Origin: a virus
IMG/VR virus record: IMGVR_UViG_3300033145_003080
Coordinates: 1 to 64,000 of that record
Reading direction: 5' to 3' (one strand)
DNA length: 64,000 bases
How positions within the stretch are numbered: the first letter of the stretch is position 1; each line of letters starts with the position of its first letter. Below the pieces are notes generated by a model that saw nothing but the letters and a program-made list of their open reading frames with translations, was not told the DNA's origin and made no database searches. Position numbers and translations under genes: made by a program. This document shows positions 51,811-58,991 of the stretch, piece after piece.

Positions 51811-52116
51811 TTATTTGAGTATTTTCCTTTTCAGGACCTGCACTTTATCCTGCAGTTTATCTAAATTTTCTCCGTGCTGGATGGATGAGATGTAGCCAAG
51901 AGTCGATTCAAGCACATTTGCGATATCCATCAAGATTTCTCTTTCCTTGAGATTGAACTTGCGCTCCTTCTTACACAGGGCTTTCTGTATTGAATTACCA
52001 AGCTTTACCGGTAATAGTTTAACACCACAAATCCATTTAATAGATGATAGTTCGCTAATAGTAGTGTTTACGTTCTTCGCTCCCGAAAGAATACTGACGA
52101 GCAAATATCTTCTCAT
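51811..52116 (-). CDS. Hypothetical helical protein
   Basis: A 101-residue protein, helical with a coiled-coil C-terminus (GENLDKLQDKVQVLKRKILK). N-terminal LLVSILSGAKNVNTTISEL. No family recognised. A 100-base gap downstream holds a GGGCCC-centred palindrome. Confidence 0.5.
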   Translation of the reverse strand: MRRYLLVSILSGAKNVNTTISELSSIKWICGVKLLPVKLGNSIQKALCKKERKFNLKEREILMDIANVLESTLGYISSIQHGENLDKLQDKVQVLKRKILK

Positions 52117-52216
52117 ATTTTACAATTCTCCTTTTTAGCAACGGTAAGGGGCCCTTCGGTTATACACCCTTAAGTAATTTTTTACCACATCAGAAGTGCC
52201 AGGTTTATAAATTGTC

Positions 52217-52672
52217 TCAATACCCCTCGCCAAAAACCCCTTCCATTAATTGGTTAAATTCCGTTTCAACATTAATTATTGCAGGATCTTCTTCGGTCAC
52301 ATGGGGCTGATCGCAACACAAACACCGCCGTTCCCATTTCAGATATGCACCATTACAACCGGCACATGGGATTTCAAGACAAAGCCCTCTAATGGCAATG
52401 ATCATATATTTTATTTTCTTCCAGAAGTCATAGGTGGTAGTAATTGGTATACGATCGCATATTATTATACTTTTGTTTGAATTCCCGAACGTGATATCAT
52501 AATTATGATATGAATAATATCTTCTATGTATTTTCCAGACAAATCTGTTAAAAGTGCTTGAATTAAATCTGGTACCAGTTTCCTGGAGACCATTTTCATT
52601 AACCACAGTGGCTATGAAGGTTCCACTATTAATATCGGAATGCATTATAGCATCAAATTTTATTTGTACCAA
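52217..52672 (-). CDS. Zinc-knuckle paralogue 1, TTG start
   Basis: A 151-residue protein. The TTG at 52672 has GGAGG six bases upstream and its VQIKFD aligns with MQITFD of the next gene. Conserved with it: CAGCNGAYLKWERRCLCC, near-terminal FNQLMEGVFG. The CxGCNG...CxxC block probably binds zinc. Confidence 0.55.
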   Translation of the reverse strand: MVQIKFDAIMHSDINSGTFIATVVNENGLQETGTRFNSSTFNRFVWKIHRRYYSYHNYDITFGNSNKSIIICDRIPITTTYDFWKKIKYMIIAIRGLCLEIPCAGCNGAYLKWERRCLCCDQPHVTEEDPAIINVETEFNQLMEGVFGEGY

Positions 52673-53096
52673 AAGCTTCCTCCATTAAATGGTTAAATGA
52701 TGTTGCAAGGTCTGGATTTAATATCTGTTCATATCTACAGCCGGAGCATCTTTTTCCTAAATAATACCGCCATATACCATTACAACCAACACATTCAACA
52801 TCAAACACTAGTCTGAACATTTGCATTAATTCATGACAGCTTTTCCAGAAATTGGATTTAGGTATGAAATCAACCATAATTACTTTATTAAAAGGTGCAT
52901 CAAGCATTGACACATCATATTCATAGGCGAAATTTCTATAAGAATACGTCTTATTGTATTTTTTTCTGACAACCCTGGCGAAGGATTCAACAATAGTCTC
53001 AGTAGCGAAAGTCTCTTTTGGATGAACAGCTTTTATCAGGAGAAATCCATATGGTTTCACACTGTGCTCAGCTGTATCAAAAGTAATTTGCATAAA
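52653..53096 (-). CDS. Zinc-knuckle paralogue 2
   Basis: 147 residues from the ATG at 53096 (AGGAGAGG upstream). CVGCNGIWRYYLGKRCSGC and C-terminal SFNHLMEEAFGTNK match the downstream neighbour, showing tandem duplication. Overlaps the neighbour's start by 20 bases. Function unknown. Confidence 0.55.
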   Translation of the reverse strand, partial: FMQITFDTAEHSVKPYGFLLIKAVHPKETFATETIVESFARVVRKKYNKTYSYRNFAYEYDVSMLDAPFNKVIMVDFIPKSNFWKSCHELMQMFRLVFDVECVGCNGIWRYYLGKRCSGCRYEQILNPDLATSFNHLMEEAFGTNKI

Positions 53097-53162
53097 ACCT
53101 CTCCTTGACAATAAATTAATTATGTCTGATATATTTAATTTTTCCACATATCCTTCTTTTTT

Positions 53163-53552
53163 TTAATGAGCTTCAGCGTCGCAACTGCTGATATTATTTA
53201 CTTCTGCATGGATATTATAGTAACGGTAATATGGACTTGCATTATCCAGATTAAATATGTAATGCATAAGCCGAACAATCTGGCCGTAGAATTTTAAATT
53301 CAATTTTTCCACCATCTCATATTGATCTGGAAAAAACTCATGAAGATGGATTGGAACGGTATTTTCAATCTCTCCGGTATATTGTGAGGCGATGGCCGAT
53401 ATATATTCGTTTATTGTATCATATTCATAATTATGAAGCGCTTCTGCAATAGAGTACTCACTGATATTGCCGAGCTGGGTTTTTGTTGGGAACACTTTTT
53501 TCCACAACTGGACAGCATCCTTTTTTTGTAATTCATCAAGCATTTTATTCAA
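53163..53552 (-). CDS. Hypothetical protein
   Basis: A 129-residue, mainly helical protein (DELQKKDAVQLWKKVFPTKT), with a C-terminus containing YYRYYNIHAEVNNISSCDAE. Overlaps the upstream gene by eight bases. No motif recognised. Confidence 0.5.
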   Translation of the reverse strand: MNKMLDELQKKDAVQLWKKVFPTKTQLGNISEYSIAEALHNYEYDTINEYISAIASQYTGEIENTVPIHLHEFFPDQYEMVEKLNLKFYGQIVRLMHYIFNLDNASPYYRYYNIHAEVNNISSCDAEAH

Positions 53553-53754
53553 GCCTTCCTTTGGGGGCTGTGGGATCTAATTTTTGAATCTTATCCATAA
53601 TTGTATTAAATTTTTTCGACAACCGGCCGATGCTGGGCCTGATTGTTAAAGCGAGAGAGGCACCACAGCTGAATTCATCAAGCTCTGAATTGTATGCTTT
53701 ATAAACCAACCGGGCTCTGTATTTTAACAGTTGTATTCTTATCGATTTTATCAT
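53545..53754 (-). CDS. Small basic hypothetical protein
   Basis: A 69-residue protein, MIKSIRIQLLKYRARLVYKA..., with an amphipathic basic helix, a short GASLALTIRP strand and a helix. Joined to its neighbours by ATGA overlaps. Confidence 0.5.
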   Translation of the reverse strand: MIKSIRIQLLKYRARLVYKAYNSELDEFSCGASLALTIRPSIGRLSKKFNTIMDKIQKLDPTAPKGRLE

Positions 53755-54125
53755 TTATCAACCCCTTCTATGGAGACAGTATTAATTAAACCCCCTTTGC
53801 AATATCCAATCCACTTCCCTTTATAATGAACGGTACCCTGGATTATATGAGATGGTATTTTGATAAGTTCGAAGAACCCGGCGTACCAATATTCGTTTTC
53901 TGCATCGATAATTGCAATGAAGTATTCTTTTTTAAAATATTCAACAATTAGAGAACGCAGTTGTTGGTTAGATTTTGTTTTTAAACCAACCTTACCCATG
54001 TGCCTTTGGGCTTCAGGGGCGAGATTCATCATAAACAACCCGGCAATAATTTTATCATTTAAAGCTTTCTTAAGGAGCTTGCACAGCCATTTGTTATACA
54101 TCTTTTTTCGCCATTCATTTTGCAC
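53751..54125 (-). CDS. Hypothetical protein, GTG start
   Basis: A 124-residue protein. The GTG at 54125 follows GGAGGATTATAA. N-terminal helices (CKLLKKALNDKIIAGLFMMN), then alpha/beta with YFIAIIDAENEYWYAGFFEL. No family recognised. Confidence 0.5.
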   Translation of the reverse strand: MQNEWRKKMYNKWLCKLLKKALNDKIIAGLFMMNLAPEAQRHMGKVGLKTKSNQQLRSLIVEYFKKEYFIAIIDAENEYWYAGFFELIKIPSHIIQGTVHYKGKWIGYCKGGLINTVSIEGVDK

Positions 54126-54166
54126 TTATAATCCTCCTTATTTTTATTTCAATCGCTTAAGTAAAA

Positions 54167-54550
54167 TTAATAATAATCAGTATCACAACATTCAATATTA
54201 CTCATTATCTTAGCAACTGTTTTCCAGTTATAATTAAAACTAGTCCCTAAATAAAACACAGACCTGGCAAGCATAATTAGATGGTCATCATAATATTCTT
54301 CAACATCACTCCTTATTTCTCTTTCACATTTAAAATATTTCTGAAGATGCTCTGGGGCTTCTTCTATTTTTTTAAGTGCACATTGACATTTGTATTCAAC
54401 AAAATCTTCAGTCCTATCCCACTCTCCAACATAACTTCTTGCAATACTAATTCTTGAGGCGATTTGCAAGACTGTGCCGTTTAGGGCTTTTTGATATAGA
54501 TCAATTGCAGCAAGACGATCAGCTCTGGTTATTGGTTGTTGTTCTGGCAT
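54167..54550 (-). CDS. Hypothetical helical protein
   Basis: A 127-residue, helical protein with a possible HTH-like NGTVLQIASRISIARSYVGE near residues 28-47 and an acidic C-terminus ending CCDTDYY. Shares one base with the upstream stop (TAATG type). Confidence 0.5.
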   Translation of the reverse strand: MPEQQPITRADRLAAIDLYQKALNGTVLQIASRISIARSYVGEWDRTEDFVEYKCQCALKKIEEAPEHLQKYFKCEREIRSDVEEYYDDHLIMLARSVFYLGTSFNYNWKTVAKIMSNIECCDTDYY

Positions 54551-54900
54551 TATTTATTTTCCCTGATATCACAGATTTCTTTTAATGTCTGGTGAGCATG
54601 ATCAGGTATATGGTTAAGCCATTTTTCAGCCCATTCCAGAACCAGAACAGCAAGCGCTTCCCTGTCCCGGGAAACTAATTTTATATTATCGATTTCAAAA
54701 TCGTTAAAGTGAAGTGTTTTGTGACATAGCTTTATCGAAACGCATGTTTGGCCGTTTTTTATACTTTCTATAGGTTCGCCAAACAGCGCGCATGAATCTT
54801 TACACTCTTTATTTTCTCCATCCGGACAGAATTGTTTCGTCATTTCTCCACGGACTTGAATTATTAAATTACCTTCATGATCAATTTTACCCTTCATACT
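54550..54900 (-). CDS. Hypothetical protein with cysteine pair
   Basis: 116 residues from the ATG at 54900 (GGAGGGAGT). N-terminal strands (KIDHEGNLIIQVRGE), then FCPDGENKECKDSCALFGEP with Cys residues possibly binding metal, then helices. First gene after the promoter at 54942. Confidence 0.5.
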   Translation of the reverse strand, partial: SMKGKIDHEGNLIIQVRGEMTKQFCPDGENKECKDSCALFGEPIESIKNGQTCVSIKLCHKTLHFNDFEIDNIKLVSRDREALAVLVLEWAEKWLNHIPDHAHQTLKEICDIRENK

Positions 54901-54941
54901 CCCTCCTTTAAAAAGAATATTGGCTAACACCATCTATAATT

Positions 54942-54969
54942 GTTATACCAGAATAAACATGATGATAAC
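54942..54969 (-). promoter_or_regulatory. Phage-type promoter
   Basis: GTTATC (54964-54969), 16 bases ending TCTGG, TATAAC (54942-54947), then ATTATAG. Directly after a terminator U-tract. Confidence 0.75.
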
Positions 54970-54984
54970 AGCTAAAAAAAATAA

Positions 54985-55026
54985 TTGTAAAATAAAAAAA
55001 ACCTCTTCATTTCTGAAGAGGTTTCA
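54985..55026 (-). terminator. Intrinsic terminator
   Basis: AAACCTCTTC/GAAGAGGTTT ten-base-pair stem with a six-base loop and a T-rich tail on the minus strand, ending the 55057 gene. Confidence 0.85.
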
Positions 55027-55056
55027 TTATTTTAAAAAAGCTTATTCTTAATACAC

Positions 55057-55497
55057 TTAGGCGCTTACCATGGGTAGCTTAAGCACGTTTAACGTGAATA
55101 TCCTTCCGGAACTTTTTATGTATTTAATATTTCCGCTATACAATTTACCACTATACAATTTATCACTTTTATCATTCTTAATAACAAATTTGAATTCACA
55201 ACAATTCATATCGTTTATAAATGATGTCCTCATTAAACCATCTGGATGTTCGATCCCATTGTAATTGCCTGGATGTTCAATTTTTCCAAATAGGGTCGCC
55301 TCTTCTGCGACGATGTAGAATTCTGAAAAAACAATATCAGTCAAAATAACATTGTCAACCTCGATGTCTATTGACCCCAGCTCAGTTGCTTTGTCAATAT
55401 TAACAGGGGGCTTGCTGAAACTTGATGTAGAAAACAATAATAGTACAATTAACCAGACGAACATACCAGACACACGAAAAATATTGTGCATGCCCAA
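55057..55497 (-). CDS. Exported protein with signal peptide
   Basis: A 146-residue protein. N-terminal signal segment MFVWLIVLLLFSTSSFSK with a likely cleavage after SFS, followed by a beta-rich domain with two adjacent LYSGK repeats and CC at about 103. Likely placed in the host envelope. Driven by the promoter at 55565. Confidence 0.6.
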   Translation of the reverse strand: MGMHNIFRVSGMFVWLIVLLLFSTSSFSKPPVNIDKATELGSIDIEVDNVILTDIVFSEFYIVAEEATLFGKIEHPGNYNGIEHPDGLMRTSFINDMNCCEFKFVIKNDKSDKLYSGKLYSGNIKYIKSSGRIFTLNVLKLPMVSA

Positions 55498-55564
55498 CCT
55501 CCTTTTGTTGAATTAAGAAAAAAATTAATGGATATAGATTTAATAGATATTACTTTATATAATT

Positions 55565-55592
55565 ATTATTCCACAATAAATCAAGAGATAAC
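55565..55592 (-). promoter_or_regulatory. Phage-type promoter
   Basis: GTTATC (55587-55592), 16 bases ending TGTGG, AATAAT (55565-55570), then TATATAAAG. Follows the small terminator at 55594. Confidence 0.6.
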
Positions 55593-55593
55593 A

Positions 55594-55620
55594 GTTAAAA
55601 AAGCAAAATCATTTTTGCCC
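55594..55620 (-). terminator. Terminator containing a stop codon in its loop
   Basis: GCAAAA/TTTTGC around ATGA, then six T on the minus strand; the TGA of the 55609 gene is in the loop. Confidence 0.65.
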
Positions 55621-56067
55621 TTTAATCCAATTTTCTGCCTTTTTCATCGCCTTTGCCTTACTTACGGCATTTCCCACCATGAATTGAAAAACCTTTATTA
55701 TGATATAACCCTTTGGGAGGTTCTCTATTACCTGGATGGTAGCAGTTTTTTTCTTTCCCTTCACAGCTTTGCCATGGCCTCTCGACAATTGAATTTGATA
55801 TGTCACATCGGCAATCATATCCGCTTCAAACCAGAATTTTTTACTCATACTCGTATCGAGGTCCGTGTTACTGTGGGCTGACAGGTCAACGAGGAATTTT
55901 GTGATTGTGCCGATACGTTTTGGGTCGTTGTGTGGCGGCATCCTTTTCATGAGCGGTTCTTTTCTTGCTTTGAGAACCGGACCGGTGAGATTATGAAGGT
56001 ATTCGGCGATACCTTTCATAGCTTTTACTTTAACGATTCGTCTTTTTTTCTTAACCATATCATTCAA
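55609..56067 (-). CDS. Basic hypothetical protein
   Basis: A 152-residue, Lys-rich protein (VKKKRRIVKVKAMKGIAEYL). Middle region FWFEADMIADVTYQIQLSRG, and C-terminal helix KAKAMKKAENWIK. Possibly nucleic-acid binding. Its stop codon lies in a terminator loop. Confidence 0.5.
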   Translation of the reverse strand: MNDMVKKKRRIVKVKAMKGIAEYLHNLTGPVLKARKEPLMKRMPPHNDPKRIGTITKFLVDLSAHSNTDLDTSMSKKFWFEADMIADVTYQIQLSRGHGKAVKGKKKTATIQVIENLPKGYIIIKVFQFMVGNAVSKAKAMKKAENWIKGQK

Positions 56068-56078
56068 CCTTTATCTCC

Positions 56079-56930
56079 TTATTTACAAACTATATCGAAA
56101 AACGCAGAATCAAGACGCTCATAGTCATTATTTGTTAAATTATGAACATTCAAAGTTTCAGCAAATTCTTTATACGCATCGAGATATTTTTGACAAAAAT
56201 CATCAAGGGCATGGATATGGGGACCTTTGCCGAGCTCTTCGCCATTCTTTTTCCGAAGAAGCAAACTAGCAACGGCTTTACTCACATCATTAAAACCACC
56301 CGAAGGCAACATTTCAGCAAATTTAATTAACCTATCGAATTCCATTGGAGGAACACTGGTATTTCTCATAATCCATTCACATACATAAAGAGGCCGGAGG
56401 ACGTACAGATATTTTTTAACTATCACATCACCCTCAACATTTATGATATATTGAGTAAAGTTTTTCCTTGCCATGTGTTCGTAGTGATAGATGCCCGCTT
56501 TCTTCTTAAAAAAATCAACTGCTAATCGTTTGACGGCAGAGATAACAAAGGGGCGTTCCATGTATACAATAGGAGAATAAAGCCATTCTGCCAAGGCTGG
56601 ATTTCCTTTTGATATCAGCTCCATTACTTTAGAAATATCAAATCCGACAAAATCAAGATCTTCCCTCTCGAGACTGCGAATAAAACTACTCGTTGCAATA
56701 TCGCCTTTATTCCGATCGATAACTTCACGACGTGGTTTTACTGTAAAATAAGCACCTGGCCTGCGTACGTAAATGAACCGGATATCATTATCACTATCTT
56801 CAGATGCAAAGCCCCAAGCTTTACTACCAGATTCGCAGGCGTAGATAATTTTGAAATTCTCTAAAATTTCGATTTCTTGTAATACTTCAAGAATTCGTTC
56901 TTTTTTAAATACTTCAATCGATCGGCTCAA
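56079..56930 (-). CDS. RlaP-type nucleotidyltransferase
   Basis: 283 residues from the TTG at 56930 (AAAGGAGG five bases upstream). The GSKAWGFASEDSDNDIRFIY motif (GS then D-x-D) is the pol-beta nucleotidyltransferase core of the YcgL/RlaP family. DFVGFDISKVMELISKGNPA and LAEWLYSPIVY are further family blocks. The substrate of this family is not established; in phages it is often near RNA or tRNA genes, as here. Confidence 0.8.
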   Translation of the reverse strand: MSRSIEVFKKERILEVLQEIEILENFKIIYACESGSKAWGFASEDSDNDIRFIYVRRPGAYFTVKPRREVIDRNKGDIATSSFIRSLEREDLDFVGFDISKVMELISKGNPALAEWLYSPIVYMERPFVISAVKRLAVDFFKKKAGIYHYEHMARKNFTQYIINVEGDVIVKKYLYVLRPLYVCEWIMRNTSVPPMEFDRLIKFAEMLPSGGFNDVSKAVASLLLRKKNGEELGKGPHIHALDDFCQKYLDAYKEFAETLNVHNLTNNDYERLDSAFFDIVCK

Positions 56931-56949
56931 TTGTACCTCCTTTATAAAT

Positions 56950-57062
56950 AAAAAAAAAGAGTGAGTGGGACGTTCCAAAGATCGAACAGACGAAGAAGCG
57001 GGTAGCCATTATCGCTGTTCGAAAGGGAAACCCTCCCGGAATTCCCACGCCCACTCACCCAG
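56950..57062 (-). ncRNA. Large compound terminator / structured RNA
   Basis: Outer GTGAGTGGG/CCCACTCAC arms enclose CGAACAG/CTGTTCG and GGGA/TCCC hairpins, and nine T follow on the minus strand. The inner loop contains GGCTACCCG, which recurs in the structured element at 57930-58012. Works at least as a terminator after the HNH gene. Confidence 0.6.
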
Positions 57063-57102
57063 TTAATTGGAATGCCTGGTAAATTTAAACACTAGATATT
57101 AA

Positions 57103-57762
57103 TTAATCATTTCTTTTTAACCACCGCTTTACAGTTGTGGGGCTAACACCATATTTGTCACCAGTTTTTTTATATCCAAAACTCCCAACACTTCTAATTA
57201 ATTTTTCTTTATCAATATTTTTTATTATACGCCTTTCTTTACTCTCACATTTAGTACACCGTGTGGATTCTTGTAAAATTTTTTTGCCACATTCACATCT
57301 TTTCTTTGGTAATTTTTTACACTTAATATTTCTTCCTGTAAAGGTTGGTAATTGACTATCACAATTTGGACAAACTAACCTTAAGTTTTTTTGTCTATTA
57401 TCATTTCTGACACCGTTTATGTGATCCATTATAAGTACAAGCGGTTTATTTTTCCATTTTTTTATTCCACAAATGTAACATTTATATTTTAATAGCCCTA
57501 AATTAATCAATCTTTTTTTTAGTCTTTTTCCTTTATATGTTGAATTTTTTACCATTATTTTATTTAAAGACATCGGGCTGGATCTACCACCATATCTCCG
57601 ACCTAAAAAATGGGGCCAAATTATCTTAAGATAGTTTATTCTTTTTTTTACAGAACAGGGGTTAGCATGTGGATTTAGACCCAACTCTCTCATTACAGCG
57701 GAGGTGGTAACATTGTTTTTAACAGCTTTTCTTAATTGTTCATCTGTCCAAGTTCTTTTCAT
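57103..57762 (-). CDS. HNH homing endonuclease
   Basis: A 219-residue protein. The core HNH block includes CYICGIKKW, LIMDHINGVRNDNR and LRLVCPNCDSQ. A second zinc ribbon (CECGKK...CTKC) and a C-terminal HTH (KKTGDKYGVSPTTVKRWL) provide DNA recognition, plus an N-terminal HTH-like WTDEQLRKAVKNNV. It sits directly downstream of a tRNA gene, a usual homing site. Confidence 0.88.
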   Translation of the reverse strand: MKRTWTDEQLRKAVKNNVTTSAVMRELGLNPHANPCSVKKRINYLKIIWPHFLGRRYGGRSSPMSLNKIMVKNSTYKGKRLKKRLINLGLLKYKCYICGIKKWKNKPLVLIMDHINGVRNDNRQKNLRLVCPNCDSQLPTFTGRNIKCKKLPKKRCECGKKILQESTRCTKCESKERRIIKNIDKEKLIRSVGSFGYKKTGDKYGVSPTTVKRWLKRND

Positions 57763-57823
57763 ATCTAATTATAATTAATGGCGAAGCAAAAGTCAAACAA
57801 GCCAACGCTCTACCATTAAATTC

Positions 57824-57897
57824 CCGCCCGTAAGAGAATCGAACTCTTTCAATTAAGGAATTTAGAGTTCCTCGCCTTCCCATTTGGCTAACGGGCG
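57824..57897 (-). tRNA. Amber suppressor tRNA, anticodon CUA
   Basis: Acceptor CGCCCGT/ACGGGCG (7 bp), D arm GCC-AAATGGGAA-GGC, anticodon arm AGGAA-CTCTAAA-TTCCT giving CUA at 34-36 with U33 and A37, T arm AAGAG-TTCGATT-CTCTT, discriminator G, no encoded CCA. All arms pair perfectly; only the variable region (7 bases) is slightly long. It should read UAG codons. The charged amino acid is unknown; G73 would suit glutamine. Confidence 0.85.
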
Positions 57898-57929
57898 TTT
57901 TATAAGGACAATGTCGGCCCCATTATTAC

Positions 57930-58012
57930 GCATGAGGTAGGACTGATTACACAACACTCTCCGAAGAGAATATTGCCGGCATCCTTCCGGGTAGCCACAG
58001 CCTGCCTCATGC
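57930..58012 (-). ncRNA. Three-way-junction structured RNA
   Basis: GCATGAGGCAGG pairs with CCTACCTCATGC (one G-U). Inside, CAATATTCTC/GAGAGTGTTG closes a UUCG loop, and GGC/GCC holds GGCTACCCG. It lies between tRNA genes and has no tRNA features. Shares GGCTACCCG with the element at 56950. Confidence 0.5.
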
Positions 58013-58023
58013 TAAGAAAAGTG

Positions 58024-58112
58024 GGAGTGATGTGGATTCGAACCACTGGCACCGGCACATACAGCATTTGAGCTGATCCTGTGTAAGGGGTTGAACACTC
58101 GTTCTATCACTC
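58024..58112 (-). tRNA. tRNA-like gene, non-canonical body
   Basis: Acceptor GAGTGAT/ATCACTC and T arm GTGG-TTCGAAT-CCAC are perfect. The rest (about 88 bases in total) does not fold into normal D and anticodon arms. CACA..CAGC-TCAAAT-GCTG..TGTG forms one long interrupted hairpin with a six-base loop; a seven-base reading of the loop would give CAA. May be a decayed class II tRNA or a tRNA mimic. Confidence 0.45.
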
Positions 58113-58124
58113 TCACCTTTTTTT

Positions 58125-58210
58125 TGGTGGCAGGAATAGGATTTGAACCTACCTGGCGAATTTCAGGAGCCGGCGGTTAACATGGGTCTACATAGTAGCC
58201 ACTTACTGCC
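58125..58210 (-). tRNA. tRNA-like gene with encoded CCA
   Basis: Acceptor GGCAGTA/TCCTGCC with one mismatch, A73, CCA encoded, T arm GTAGG-TTCAAAT-CCTAT. The 5' body contains a hairpin CTAC-TAT-GTAG instead of a normal D arm, and the possible anticodon arm GGCTC-CTGAAAT-TCGCC has two mismatches next to the loop (would read GAA). 86 bases long. Non-canonical. Confidence 0.45.
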
Positions 58211-58234
58211 AACGTTGGACTCCTTACACATATA

Positions 58235-58308
58235 TGGTGGCAGGGGTAGGATTTGAACCTACGCAAACCCGTGAAACCGGGCATGTCTTTGCGCTGCATC
58301 ACCCCGCC
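58235..58308 (-). tRNA. tRNA-like gene with encoded CCA, possible Glu (UUC)
   Basis: Acceptor GGCGGGG/CCCTGCC with one G-U pair, A73, CCA encoded, T arm GTAGG-TTCAAAT-CCTAC perfect. D arm has only ATG/CAT and no GG in its loop. Anticodon stem GCCCG/CGGGT leaves a six-base loop GTTTCA (UUC if read as in Glu tRNAs). CGCAAA and TTTGCG could pair to form one long hairpin instead. 74 bases. Confidence 0.5.
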
Positions 58309-58452
58309 GTAAATATTGAACTACTCTCCTTAAGCCAATGGTAGCTTACTGAATATTTTTCCATCGTCAATACATGCGATGGCAGTTAATTGATTATCTA
58401 TATCAGGCTCATTGAATCCGACGAATTGTTTTTCGCGGCGTCCGAGCTCTTC

Positions 58453-58641
58453 CTACCAGTACTCCAGTGCTGCGAGATGAGGAACCCCGAGACATATCAG
58501 GGTTTCATTGTTCCATTCCCGGTAAAGAGCGATATCACCTCTCAAAGAGTACTCTGCAAGCGCGTGGTTGCCCTGGACGAAGTTATACTTCGGCCCAAGA
58601 TCCTTACGCAGCAACAGGTATAGTTTCTTCGATTTTGACAT
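58453..58641 (-). CDS. PTH2-like small protein
   Basis: 62 residues from the ATG at 58641, overlapping the upstream gene by 38 bases. KLYLLLRKDLGPKYNFVQGN followed by HALAEYSL recalls the N-terminal half of PTH2-type peptidyl-tRNA hydrolases (R-x-DL, Q-x-x-HA), and WNNETLICLGVP the next strand. Shorter than PTH2 (about 115), as in many phage versions. Placement next to tRNA genes fits. Confidence 0.5.
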   Translation of the reverse strand: MSKSKKLYLLLRKDLGPKYNFVQGNHALAEYSLRGDIALYREWNNETLICLGVPHLAALEYW

Positions 58642-58930
58642 AGGTGTAATCCTGAATGATCTTTTTAACATGAAGCATATTTGCTTTATTTCCTTCACGA
58701 ACTTTCCGTTCACACTGTTCGTATGTTTTTCCACGAAGCATACAGTAAGCAAGATGCCGATGTCGAATTGCGAATTTAGATGTATGGATCTTAGACTGCA
58801 GATGTCCTGCAGGTTTCCGATCTTTCTGAGTAACCTTCGTGTCCTGTTTTAAAACCCGAAGCGCATTAGCTTCGAGTATTAACTCTTCCTTAAACTTCCT
58901 TGTTAAACATCTCTGTTCTATTGGCAACAT
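58604..58930 (-). CDS. Hypothetical basic helical protein
   Basis: A 108-residue, Lys/Arg-rich, helical protein (FKEELILEANALRVLKQDTK, IRHRHLAYCMLRGKTYEQCE). AAGGAG lies seven bases before the ATG. A palindrome lies about 45 bases upstream. Probably RNA- or DNA-binding; no family recognised. Confidence 0.5.
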   Translation of the reverse strand: MLPIEQRCLTRKFKEELILEANALRVLKQDTKVTQKDRKPAGHLQSKIHTSKFAIRHRHLAYCMLRGKTYEQCERKVREGNKANMLHVKKIIQDYTYVKIEETIPVAA

Positions 58931-58975
58931 TGTTATACTCCTTTAAAAAATTAAATAAAATACACTGAATTGCAT

Positions 58976-58991
58976 TATACTAAAGAGTATA
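58976..58991 (-). promoter_or_regulatory. Promoter/operator palindrome
   Basis: TATACT-CTTT-AGTATA with a TATAAT -10-like hexamer at its downstream edge on the minus strand, before the 58930 gene. Likely an operator for a dimeric regulator. Confidence 0.45.
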
